The notes under the pieces: generated by a model
The model's input: only the letters and a program-made list of their open reading frames with translations
What the model was told of the DNA's origin: nothing
Databases searched by the model: none
Part shown: piece by piece, positions 29,586 through 37,928 of the stretch
Layout of the letters: each line of letters starts with the position of its first letter
How positions within the stretch are numbered: position 1 is the stretch's first letter
Made by a program: the position numbers and the translations under genes
NCBI GenBank assembly: GCA_025454115.1
Contig: JALOPB010000017.1
Location: forward strand, 1 to 37,928
DNA from: Desulfobacterales bacterium
Lineage (GTDB): Bacteria > Desulfobacterota > Desulfobacteria > Desulfobacterales > SpSt-501
DNA length: 37,928 nucleotides
Reading direction: 5' to 3'

Positions 29586-32500
29586 CTATCGCGACAATTT
29601 AAGCCACACACGTACCCATTCGCTGACGCCCCAGGCCTGGGCGTCGCAGCCGCGGGCGGTATGAGGGTAATCGCCGTCCAGGATTTCCGGGAGTTGACCC
29701 AGGCAGCCGGATTCCAGCAAGCCGATGCTGCTGGTAAGCCAGGACAGAGCGGTGTGCCTTCCGGGTTCTCCATAGGCAAGCGCCCATGCCTCGCAGTATG
29801 CCGGGAACGGCCAGGTCCAGGCCGTGCCGTTGTGATACGCCGGTTTGCGGCGGGTGTCCTCATCGCCACAGTAGGCTCCCCAGTAAGGGCGGTACGGGTC
29901 GTTGAGCGCTGAGCCGTTGTGTTGGATGGTAATCGGATAGTTAACGGGTCGGTCGGCCAGGCTGCGAATGGCCCCCGGGACCAGGAGCTCTTCGCAGGCC
30001 GCAAGGATGCGGCGCATGTGATCCGTTGTGTCGATCACTCCAAGGGTGATGGCCAGCAACTGGTTGGGCCGCAGCGCATCGTCCGGCCGGGCCGAATGCG
30101 CCGGCTGACCGGGGTCGGCATGCAGGCAGTCGGACAGGCACCCCGCCTCCGGCTGCCAGAAAAACCGCAGGAGTGATTCCCGCACTTGTTGGGCCAGCGC
30201 TTGCCACCGGGAGCGTTCCTTTTTTTCGATCCTGGACAGGAAGGCCAAGGCCGTATGCCAGAACACCTGGATTTCGACCGGATAGCCTTGCCGTGGGCTG
30301 CCGGCGGGAAAGTTGGTATCCATCCAGGTAAAGTGTGATGGGCTGAAGACCAGCCCGGACTCGGGGTCCATTCGTACACCGTTCGGCGTTCCGGCGATAT
30401 AGGAGCGGACGATCGAGCCGAGCACCTGTTTAACCCGGCGTCCGCCGCAGTCGCTTTTTAGGAATCCGTCATTGCCCTCGGCCGCAGCGAGGGCGGCGCA
30501 GGCCACGGCGAACCACAGCGGCGCATCCGAGGTGTCGCGGTTTCCGGCGTCGGTGCCTCGAATCATGTTGGGTAGGGTGCCGCGGCTTTCGTACTGTCCG
30601 AAGAGCTTCAACACGGCCCGTGCCGCTTCGAACCGCCCGGCTGCGATGAGGCCGCGCACGAAGATCAGTGAGTCTCGGCCCCAGTCGAGAAACCAGGGGT
30701 AGCCGGCAATGACGGTCCTCAGGTCTCCGCGGGCGACCACGTAATCGTCCAGCGTGGTGAGCATCAGCTCGATCGGTTTGCTCACGGGCGGCGTGTGGTT
30801 TTCCGCCGGTGCGCTCCCGGATGGCGCATCCATCGTCTGCGGTGAGGCGGTCGCCGCTGCCCGGCCGCTCAGGCTGACGGTTTCACCGCCGTGCAGGTTG
30901 ATTTCAAAATATCCCGGACTGAACAGGTCGCCGTGCGGGTCCTGGCCGCGTTCGGCGTCCTGAAGGTGATGAATCATGTAGCACCACTCCGCTTCCGGCG
31001 CGAAACGGCCGGCGCTGGTTGTTACGCTCAAGCTATGTTGCGCATCGGGGCAAAAGACAAATCCGTTGGGCGCTGGTCGGACCGCTGCGCGAAACTGATG
31101 TTCGGGTCCGCTAAACGCCTTGGTGGTGTCATGGAAGCTACGGTTTTCAATATCGGGTCGCAGGATCAGGCGCACCGGCGTGGCGTCTGCCAGCCGGGCG
31201 GGGTCGTCACCGGCGCGGTGACGGGTGAAGACCATGCGCAGCGAATTATGTCCGGGAACCATTTGCATCTCCGCCGTCAGCTGCACGTGCTGCCCCTGGC
31301 CGCTGGGGATTTTGTAGCGCCAACTGCCGGACTTGGCTTCTCGTAGGGTGAAGGCCTGCAGGCAGTCTAGATTGATGTCCTGGGAAAAGCCCTGATATAC
31401 CAGCCAGGCTCGGCAGCGCGTGAACATGACCCAGCGGTCCTCCGGGAAATCCGGATTGAAGTTGGCCGCCAGCAGGGCATCGTAACGGCTGGCCAGCGTA
31501 CCCCAGGCGACCGGAGTGCGCAGCATGGCTCCGCGGCCGTTTGTAGACAAAAAGTGCATTGGTTCCTTCAGGAATTCGGATCGGCCGAAAACCCGCCGCA
31601 CGTAGGCATCCTCGGCGCGCGGTAGCTGGAGCAGGGCTGCCAGTGCGTGTTGGGTACCGGTTGGCGTGTGCATAGCCAGTTTCAGCGACAGCGGGCGAAG
31701 ATGCTTCGGTGATCGTCGAGGAAGAAACAGACAAAACCGGGTGCCGTCCGCGCTGGGCAGGCTGTTTTCAACCGCTAAGGTACGGTCATTTTCCACCAGA
31801 CACGCCCGGAATCCGTGCTCGGAGGTGACCATTAAAAAATGGCCGGGCGGAATCATGACCGCCCTCCGCAAGTCGTGTGGCCACCGCCACCGGACGACTC
31901 TGCTTTCCTGGCCGAACGGGTTGAGTTCGGCGCAAAACTCAACGGCGTTTCCGCGCAGCTGCCCGGCGGCGCGTTGCACATCGATCTGTTCAAGGTCCTG
32001 CGAGCCGCGGTAAAAGGCGATAACCTGGAGCGCTTTTGCCTGGAGACGCTGCAACTCAATCCGTGGCGGCACGGCAAAGGGGTCGGAGGGCAACGCGGCC
32101 AACAGGTCCAGGTCGTGCGGATCCGGGCTCAGGCACATGACCTGGCCGGGTTCCAGGGGGCAGGCGCAAAGACCGTTACGCTCGATCACCTCCACCGTTT
32201 TCCCGGTGAGCAAGTCGGTGAGCCGCTCGTTCCGGAAGTCGGCCGCCTCCGGGCTCCAGGCGGCCGTTGTTGCCTGTTCAGGATCGAGGTTGACGGGAAT
32301 GATCAGGCGTGTGCCCGAGGGCGGGTGATGGCGCTGGATCACGATCTGGTTGCCGGCATCCTGCTCGATAAGCCTTATTTCGGCGTGGTCATGGAAGGCA
32401 GGGTGGTATTTGAGCAGATGCGATAGACGACGGATCTCCGCCACCTGGTTGATCGCAGCGCCCCAGTTCAGCGGACGCGCTTCATGTACGCTGATCTTAT

Positions 32501-33908
32501 CGACGGATAGCCATTCGACACCGTTGGCAAACCCGAAAGCACCCGAATGCGAGGCGAGCGCGCACAATGCCGTGCGCATCCGGGCGTAGACCGCAGATTT
32601 GGAAGCCAGCCGGAGGTTGTCGTGGGTCTCGGCGAAATGCACCGTGATGCCGTCGCTCCCGGCTATGTCGATCGCCTCCGGCAGGTAGTGCTCGATCTGG
32701 CCGCGGTCGTAGTTTTGAAACAGTTCAGAATAGGCCCAGTTCAGATTGGCGGTGTCGAGCAATTGGCGGGTGACCGAAATTTTGCCGCCCAGTCCTTCTA
32801 GCAGAAAGGTCGTGTCCGGATACTGCTCCCGCACCCGGGCGACGATATATTTCCAGGCTGCATGCGGAACCATGTAGCCCGCGTCGCAGCGAAAGCCGTC
32901 TACCCCGCGGCGACACCAGGTGAGGAATACCTCGGCCATGAACTGCCAAAGTTCCTCATGGCGATAGTCGAGCTTGGTGAGATCCTCCCACTGCACCCCC
33001 CAGGCGCCTGGGACTTCGATGCGTCCTTCGGGTGTGCGGACGAGCCATTCCGGGTGGTTTACGTGCAGGTTGGCGGCCCAGCCGGTGTGATTGATGGCGA
33101 TGTCCAGAAAAATCCGGGCGTTGCGGCGGTGCAGGGCGTCCACCAGTTCGATGAACTGTTCCATCGGGGTTGCCTTGGGGTCGAAAACGGCGAGAGCTGG
33201 GTCGACTCCGCGGAAACTGAGGGCAGCATAAGGGCTGCCGAAGCGTCCCATTCGACCATAAGTGGTGGGAGTGGGGTGGATCGGCAGCAGCATGAGAATG
33301 CGGCAACCGAGCTGGCCGACGATGAAGTCCAGCTCGGCGATAAGGTCACGAAACGTCCCCGAAGGCGGGATCACAGTATAGCGGGCGGCATCGAGAACTT
33401 GCAGGCACATTTCGCCGGGTGGCTCCAGGGGCGAAACGCCGGCCTTGTTTGGTCCGAATTGACGCACAAAAGCGTTGTAGATGATGTTCGCGCAGCAGGA
33501 CTCCGCCGGCTCGACGTTTAACACCGTATTGGCGCCGGGGGGCCAGAGGGGGGAGGATTCACTCTGTCTCAGGAAGAAGCACTTGGCTTCAAAATGGCCG
33601 ACTTCGCACAGCGCCAGTCGAGCCTCAAAGCGGTCTTCGGCAACCTGGCGCATGGGCATATCGAACCAGTCGCGGCCCAGCGGGGTTTCATGAAAATGGA
33701 CGCTGCGGATGATCTCCGTGCGGGTGGTGTCGGCATGGCCGATATTGGTGCGGATCCATGCCGAACCGTTCAATCCGCCCCGCACGCTCAGCGTGAAAAG
33801 GATGCTGTCCCCGCAGAAGTAGACTCCCTTGCTGCCGGGTGCCGGCTCCTGGATGAGCGCATCGGAATGCTGCATCATGATCTCCGATCGGTTGAACTGA
33901 GGGTCCAC
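29586..33908 (-). CDS. Bifunctional glycogen debranching enzyme-like protein: GH13 alpha-amylase-type domain plus C-terminal amylo-alpha-1,6-glucosidase (GH133-like) domain
   Basis: 1440 aa. GH13 part: ILMLLPIHPTPTTYGRMG, FLDIAINHTGW, VDGFRCDAGYMVP, FLLEGLGG, FAETHDNLRLAS. C-terminal part: GYPWFLDWGRDSLIFVRGLIAAGRFEAARAVLKLFGQYESRGTLPNMIRG, WMDTNFPAGSPRQGYPVEIQVFWHTALAFL, YHNGTAWTWPFPAYCEAW. Confidence 0.9.
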   Translation of the reverse strand: MDPQFNRSEIMMQHSDALIQEPAPGSKGVYFCGDSILFTLSVRGGLNGSAWIRTNIGHADTTRTEIIRSVHFHETPLGRDWFDMPMRQVAEDRFEARLALCEVGHFEAKCFFLRQSESSPLWPPGANTVLNVEPAESCCANIIYNAFVRQFGPNKAGVSPLEPPGEMCLQVLDAARYTVIPPSGTFRDLIAELDFIVGQLGCRILMLLPIHPTPTTYGRMGRFGSPYAALSFRGVDPALAVFDPKATPMEQFIELVDALHRRNARIFLDIAINHTGWAANLHVNHPEWLVRTPEGRIEVPGAWGVQWEDLTKLDYRHEELWQFMAEVFLTWCRRGVDGFRCDAGYMVPHAAWKYIVARVREQYPDTTFLLEGLGGKISVTRQLLDTANLNWAYSELFQNYDRGQIEHYLPEAIDIAGSDGITVHFAETHDNLRLASKSAVYARMRTALCALASHSGAFGFANGVEWLSVDKISVHEARPLNWGAAINQVAEIRRLSHLLKYHPAFHDHAEIRLIEQDAGNQIVIQRHHPPSGTRLIIPVNLDPEQATTAAWSPEAADFRNERLTDLLTGKTVEVIERNGLCACPLEPGQVMCLSPDPHDLDLLAALPSDPFAVPPRIELQRLQAKALQVIAFYRGSQDLEQIDVQRAAGQLRGNAVEFCAELNPFGQESRVVRWRWPHDLRRAVMIPPGHFLMVTSEHGFRACLVENDRTLAVENSLPSADGTRFCLFLPRRSPKHLRPLSLKLAMHTPTGTQHALAALLQLPRAEDAYVRRVFGRSEFLKEPMHFLSTNGRGAMLRTPVAWGTLASRYDALLAANFNPDFPEDRWVMFTRCRAWLVYQGFSQDINLDCLQAFTLREAKSGSWRYKIPSGQGQHVQLTAEMQMVPGHNSLRMVFTRHRAGDDPARLADATPVRLILRPDIENRSFHDTTKAFSGPEHQFRAAVRPAPNGFVFCPDAQHSLSVTTSAGRFAPEAEWCYMIHHLQDAERGQDPHGDLFSPGYFEINLHGGETVSLSGRAAATASPQTMDAPSGSAPAENHTPPVSKPIELMLTTLDDYVVARGDLRTVIAGYPWFLDWGRDSLIFVRGLIAAGRFEAARAVLKLFGQYESRGTLPNMIRGTDAGNRDTSDAPLWFAVACAALAAAEGNDGFLKSDCGGRRVKQVLGSIVRSYIAGTPNGVRMDPESGLVFSPSHFTWMDTNFPAGSPRQGYPVEIQVFWHTALAFLSRIEKKERSRWQALAQQVRESLLRFFWQPEAGCLSDCLHADPGQPAHSARPDDALRPNQLLAITLGVIDTTDHMRRILAACEELLVPGAIRSLADRPVNYPITIQHNGSALNDPYRPYWGAYCGDEDTRRKPAYHNGTAWTWPFPAYCEAWALAYGEPGRHTALSWLTSSIGLLESGCLGQLPEILDGDYPHTARGCDAQAWGVSEWVRVWLKLSR

Positions 33909-34127
33909 AAACCAACAAGATCAAATGTAGACCTGTCTTGAAGAGCAGATAATTGTTCAGTCTAGATTAGATTAGCTTAAAAATCTAATGGAAAAAAGCG
34001 CTAACAGGGGGATTTTCTCTTGCAAAATAAAAAAAGGACGCTAAGCTGAAAACAAGGATTTACGGTTGAAAACTGCGCCCAGTGGCACCTGGAGAGGCGC
34101 TCCACGCTGGAGAGCAGGAGGACTCGA

Positions 34128-34565
34128 TTGGTTCGAAAATTCTGTTTGGCTTTGGGAGTATGGTGGCTCTTTTGGTCGGGCGGGGCCGCGGCGGTTCAGG
34201 CTCAGGCCCCGCCCAAGGGCGGGGCGAATTCCGGCACTGCCAAGCTGGCCCTGGTGCAGGCGCTGGTTTGCGAGGACGTAAAGGAGGGGATTCCATCCAA
34301 TCCGGCCATTGCATTTTCCATCTCCGTCGGTAAGATTTATTGCTACACGTTGTTCGACCATATCACGGAGGACACCGTCGTTTATCACCACTGGTTTTTT
34401 CGAGACAAGCCCAGCGCCCGGATCCGGCTTGCCGTCAAGCATCCGCGCTGGAGCACGTTCAGCAGCATTCAGTTGCGGGAGGCCGATAAGGGCCCCTGGC
34501 GTGTGGAAATCATCGACGCCGGAGGCCGCCTTTTAAAAAATTTGCGCTTCAGCGTGACGGATTAG
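34128..34565 (+). CDS. DUF2914-domain exported protein
   Basis: 145 aa with signal peptide; LVQALVCEDVKEGIPSNPAIAFSISVGKIYCYTLFDHITEDTVVYHHWFFRDKPSARIRLAVKHPRWSTFSSIQLREADKGPWRVEIIDAGGRLLKNLRFSV resembles DUF2914. Confidence 0.75.
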   Translation: MVRKFCLALGVWWLFWSGGAAAVQAQAPPKGGANSGTAKLALVQALVCEDVKEGIPSNPAIAFSISVGKIYCYTLFDHITEDTVVYHHWFFRDKPSARIRLAVKHPRWSTFSSIQLREADKGPWRVEIIDAGGRLLKNLRFSVTD

Positions 34566-34571
34566 GCTTCG

Positions 34572-36008
34572 ATGGAAAAAGTGCTCCAATTCTTATCGGG
34601 CTTCCGCTGGCAGGATGTCGTCGACATCGGGTTGAACAGCTACATCTTGTTTCGCTTTTATGTTCTCTTCCGCGGTACGTACGTGTTCCGAGTTCTCATC
34701 GGCCTGACCATGCTGTGGTTTTTCCAGCAGATGGCCTCCTTCATGGGTCTGATCGTCACCAGCTGGGTGGTACAGGGCATCGTCGCCGTGGCGGCCCTGA
34801 TCATCGTTGTGGTCTTCCGAAATGAAATCCGCAGCGTGCTCCAGGCGCGAAACTTCAGAACCATTTTCTGGGGTTTTACCTCGAAGACCCGCATCGCGCC
34901 CATTGACATCATTGCTGAAAGCGCTTTTGAGCTGGCCCGTCGTCGGCACGGTGCCTTGATCGTCATCCCCGGGGAGGAAGACATTCAGGAGATGATCCAG
35001 AGCGGCGTCGCCTGGAACGGGGATATCTCCCGAGAGATGATCTTGAGCGTTTTCTACCCGGACAACCCCGTCCACGATGGGGCGGCTGTCATTGAAAGCG
35101 ATCGGGTCGCCCGGGTGGGAGTCATTCTGCCCCTGTCGCGGCGGGAGGACCTCCCGTCTTACCTGGGCACCCGGCATCGGGCCGCCCTCGGTCTTGCGGA
35201 AGCCACCGACTCCCTGGTAATCGTCGTTTCCGAGCAAAGGGGCGAGGTGAGCGTTGCTAAGGGGGTGCGGCTTCAGGCAATCGGCAGCCCGCGCCAATTG
35301 GCCGAGAAACTGGAGGAGCATTTCGGGGTTGCCGACGAGCAGAGCCTGCCCGCCAAAAGAGAACGCGTGGAGGTCACCACTGCGGCTCTGGTGTCATTGC
35401 TGTTCATCACCGGATTTTGGTTCAGCATCTCCCGCGGCCTGGAAACCCTGGTCACGTTCGATGTTCCGATCGAGTACCAGAACCGCAACCCCAACATGGA
35501 AATCGTGCATGCCTCGGTAAACGCTGTCCGCCTGAACTTGAGCGGGTCAGGCACGCTGGTCAAGTCTACGCGCCCGGACCAGGTCCGGGTGAAACTGGAT
35601 CTGAGCACGGCCGCTGTCGGCCAGAACGACTTTGCGATTACCGCCGGCAACATCAGTCTTCCGCCCGGTCTGGCGCTTAAAAACGTCAACCCACAAAACA
35701 TCATTGTGGATCTGGATATCACTGTGCGGAAGGATTTGCCGGTACAGGTCGACTGGGCTGGACGGCTTTCGGAGAACCTGATTCTGGCCGAAGCCACGGT
35801 GGACCCGTCGCGGGTGGAGATTGCCGGCGGCAAGCGCGTCCTCGAAAACCTGCAGACCATCTATACCGAGAAAGTCCCGCTGGACCGGCTCAGGGAAGGT
35901 GCCGGCGTGATTGAGGTGCCGCTCGCCATCCAGCCCGCTTCCCTTAAAGCCGCCTCGGGGTCGAATGAAAAGGTTGCCGTCAAGTATCTCACTCGCAAAC
36001 GCGAGTAG
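34572..36008 (+). CDS. cdaA: CdaA-type membrane diadenylate cyclase fused to C-terminal YbbR-like domains
   Basis: N-terminal TM helices; DAC domain with APIDIIAESAFELARRRHGALIVI, YPDNPVHDGAAVIESDRV (DGA motif), YLGTRHRAALGLAEATDSLVIVVSEQRGEVSVA (RHR motif); C-terminal YbbR-like repeats (VTFDVPIEYQNRNPNMEI..., LDITVRKDLPVQVDWAGRLSENLILAEATVDPSRVEIAGGKRVLENL). Confidence 0.9.
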   Translation: MEKVLQFLSGFRWQDVVDIGLNSYILFRFYVLFRGTYVFRVLIGLTMLWFFQQMASFMGLIVTSWVVQGIVAVAALIIVVVFRNEIRSVLQARNFRTIFWGFTSKTRIAPIDIIAESAFELARRRHGALIVIPGEEDIQEMIQSGVAWNGDISREMILSVFYPDNPVHDGAAVIESDRVARVGVILPLSRREDLPSYLGTRHRAALGLAEATDSLVIVVSEQRGEVSVAKGVRLQAIGSPRQLAEKLEEHFGVADEQSLPAKRERVEVTTAALVSLLFITGFWFSISRGLETLVTFDVPIEYQNRNPNMEIVHASVNAVRLNLSGSGTLVKSTRPDQVRVKLDLSTAAVGQNDFAITAGNISLPPGLALKNVNPQNIIVDLDITVRKDLPVQVDWAGRLSENLILAEATVDPSRVEIAGGKRVLENLQTIYTEKVPLDRLREGAGVIEVPLAIQPASLKAASGSNEKVAVKYLTRKRE

Positions 36009-36050
36009 GACGGCGAAATGATGCCACCCCTCAGTATCCGAAGAAGGGGG

Positions 36051-37466
36051 TTATAGAACCAGGTCGCGCTCGATCACTGTGCCGGCCTTGACGACGGCCG
36101 GACGGCTGCCGCTGTTGCTGATGGTGACCGTGCCGCGGATCACGACGTCTTGTTCGAAACGCACGTCGCCGTTGATGGTGAGGGCATCGCAGTCCGCCAG
36201 CGAGGGCGTGCCCGCCTGGAAGCGCTCCTCCAGCAGGTCGAATTTTCCGTAGTATTTCGAATCGAGCTTGATTTTGATGGCTTCGTTTCTGCCGGCGGCC
36301 TGGCGCGCGGGGTTGAGCGTTAGTCCCTCGCGCTCGGAATAGATGAAGCAGTCCGAGCGTACGGCCAGCAGGTCGTTGCAGGTTTTGACCGGAAGGAAGC
36401 GCGCACGCGGCACGTTGACCGCGGCCGCCCCCTCGAAGAGCGAGATCCCTGACCCCATGGCGGTTTCGATCTGGTAGACAGGGGGGCTTTCCTCGTCGCG
36501 TGGGTCGAGCGTCTTGGGGTTCACGATCATCGGCAGATCGATGATGCGTGCTTTATCGATGAGGTCCCTCAGGAACTCCAGGTTGACCCAGATGTTATTG
36601 GTGTTGAAGAAGCGATAGCGCTGGATGTCCTGGAAGGCGGCGATTTCCTCCCGGGGGCACTGGGCCGCTTCGCGCAGGATGAGGCGGCCGTTGCGATGGC
36701 GGGCGAGATGCCCGCCTTTGATGTCGGATGGGGTTTTTTCAGCGACCTCCATCATGAAAGGCAGCCGCTTTTCAGCGAAATAGCCGAGCAGGGATTCATC
36801 AATGCCGGCGCCTAAATTGTCCGAATTGCAAATAAAGCCATAGCGGACCCCTTCCTCCAAAAGCTTTTGAAGCATCCCGGAAGCATAGAGCGCGGCGTAT
36901 ACATCTCCGTGGCCGGGGGGGTTCCACTCCAGCTCGCGATTATGGGGCCAGCTGGCCGGCGCCAGCTCCCCCTGCAGGATCTTGGGAAATTTATGTTGCA
37001 GAAAGCAGAGCGGCGGTCGGGCCGGCTTGAGCTTCGTAATTTCCGAAAGCGTCGACGTGTGGGTGTTGAAGCTGTTCATCAGCGCGATGCGCACGGAAGC
37101 CAGCTCGGCCTGGCGCAGGATGATCTGCAGAAACGAAAGCCCCGGTTTCACTTTCAGCAGCGATTTGGGGCCGACCAGCCCCATGGATGTGCCCAGACCG
37201 CCGTTCAGCACGATGCGAACCGCCTGGTTCAGCGCCCGGCGCCCGCCGTCCGCGTACCCGGCCAGCTCGGAGGCCCTGGGGATTTCTCTGAGCTGGATCG
37301 GAAGGATGTCCGCATCGTGAATCAATCCGCTCTCGCCGCCCACCAGCCGGCGGTAGTAATGTGCGAACGTGTCGATGACCAGCGGCTTCAAGCCCGCCTG
37401 GGCCATCTTGGCGGCGAACTCCGCTAGGTGGGGAATCATCCGCGGCTGCGCCATCGGCTGCCTCAT
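36051..37466 (-). CDS. UTP--glucose-1-phosphate uridylyltransferase (eukaryotic-type UDPGP family)
   Basis: 471 aa: VRIVLNGGLGTSMGLVGPKSLLKVKPGLSFLQIILRQ, ALMNSFNTHTSTL, PGHGDVYAALYASGMLQKLLEEGVRYGFICNSDNLGAGIDESLLGYFAEKRLPFMMEVAEKTPSDIKGGHLA. Confidence 0.9.
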   Translation of the reverse strand: MRQPMAQPRMIPHLAEFAAKMAQAGLKPLVIDTFAHYYRRLVGGESGLIHDADILPIQLREIPRASELAGYADGGRRALNQAVRIVLNGGLGTSMGLVGPKSLLKVKPGLSFLQIILRQAELASVRIALMNSFNTHTSTLSEITKLKPARPPLCFLQHKFPKILQGELAPASWPHNRELEWNPPGHGDVYAALYASGMLQKLLEEGVRYGFICNSDNLGAGIDESLLGYFAEKRLPFMMEVAEKTPSDIKGGHLARHRNGRLILREAAQCPREEIAAFQDIQRYRFFNTNNIWVNLEFLRDLIDKARIIDLPMIVNPKTLDPRDEESPPVYQIETAMGSGISLFEGAAAVNVPRARFLPVKTCNDLLAVRSDCFIYSEREGLTLNPARQAAGRNEAIKIKLDSKYYGKFDLLEERFQAGTPSLADCDALTINGDVRFEQDVVIRGTVTISNSGSRPAVVKAGTVIERDLVL

Positions 37467-37484
37467 CCTGAAGGTTCCTCCGTA

Positions 37485-37928
37485 TCAGGCGATTGGGACG
37501 ACCCAGCCCTTGGGATCTTCGGCGCGGCCGTACTGGATGTCGGTGATGGCCGTGTAAAACCGCTGGGCCAAGGGTCCGACCCTGCCGTCGCCGACGGTTA
37601 CCAGCCGGTCTGCATATTTGATCTGGCCGACGGGCGAGATCACCGCGGCGGTGCCCGATCCGAATACCTCCTGAAGCTTTCCGGTTTCCAGTGCCGTCAG
37701 CACCTCATCGATGCTGATGCGCCGTTCGGATACCCTCAGCCCCCATATGCGTCCGAGCTGCAGGACCGTGTCCCGGGTGATGCCGGGCAGGATGCTGCCC
37801 TGAAGGGCCGGGGTAATGACCTCTCCGTCGATGACGAAGAAAATGTTCATGGCGCCTACTTCTTCGATGTACTTGCGGTCCACGCCGTCCAGCCACAGCA
37901 CCTGGGTGAAGCCGGCATCGTGGGCTTT
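37485..37928 (-). CDS. ilvE: Branched-chain amino acid aminotransferase, C-terminal fragment (5' end beyond window)
   Basis: VLWLDGVDRKYIEEVGAMNIFFVIDGEVITPALQGSILPGITRDTVLQLGRIWGLRVSERRISIDEV...EVFGSGTAAVISPVGQIKY...GPLAQRFYTAITDIQYG. Confidence 0.92.
   Translation of the reverse strand, partial: KAHDAGFTQVLWLDGVDRKYIEEVGAMNIFFVIDGEVITPALQGSILPGITRDTVLQLGRIWGLRVSERRISIDEVLTALETGKLQEVFGSGTAAVISPVGQIKYADRLVTVGDGRVGPLAQRFYTAITDIQYGRAEDPKGWVVPIA

Noticed and set aside
34593-35321. 242-aa minus-strand ORF inside cdaA
   Set aside because: Antisense to a gene with strong DAC motifs; no protein signature.

Overview
The window reads as a bacterial chromosome segment, probably from a Desulfobacterota (deltaproteobacterial) genome; that assignment is inferred from gene content and style. 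From left to right it contains: the 5' part of a PLP-dependent alanine/ornithine racemase-like gene (minus); a decayed RluA-type pseudouridine synthase; a cNMP-binding-like/PilZ protein and a small HTH protein; a winged-helix/Cys-rich/ferredoxin protein; a minus-strand cluster of S8 subtilase, exosortase-family protein and transglutaminase-like protein; a YraQ-type permease with a TIGR03943-like partner; a CbiR-like TIM-barrel protein; a His-rich small protein; nadE; a divergent ThyA-family protein; gyrB and dnaN; an AT-rich intergenic region with repeated TTATGARCA-type motifs; an RdgC-like gene with an uncharacterised partner; a divergent endonuclease Q (PHP)-UvrD helicase fusion, split near its C-terminus by a frameshift; a lytic transglycosylase; a glycogen operon (bifunctional debranching enzyme, GlgP, GlgA, eukaryote-like branching enzyme) ending in a PAS-GGDEF protein; a DUF2914 gene with a fused CdaA-YbbR diadenylate cyclase; a eukaryotic-type UDP-glucose pyrophosphorylase; and a partial branched-chain aminotransferase. 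The main candidates for new biology are the three-gene exosortase/subtilase/transglutaminase-like cluster, the EndoQ-UvrD fusion divergent from the RdgC pair beside dnaN, and the glycogen operon with a diguanylate cyclase as its last gene. No rRNA, tRNA, CRISPR array or intact transposon was recognised by eye. All family calls come from motif recognition, with no database search.
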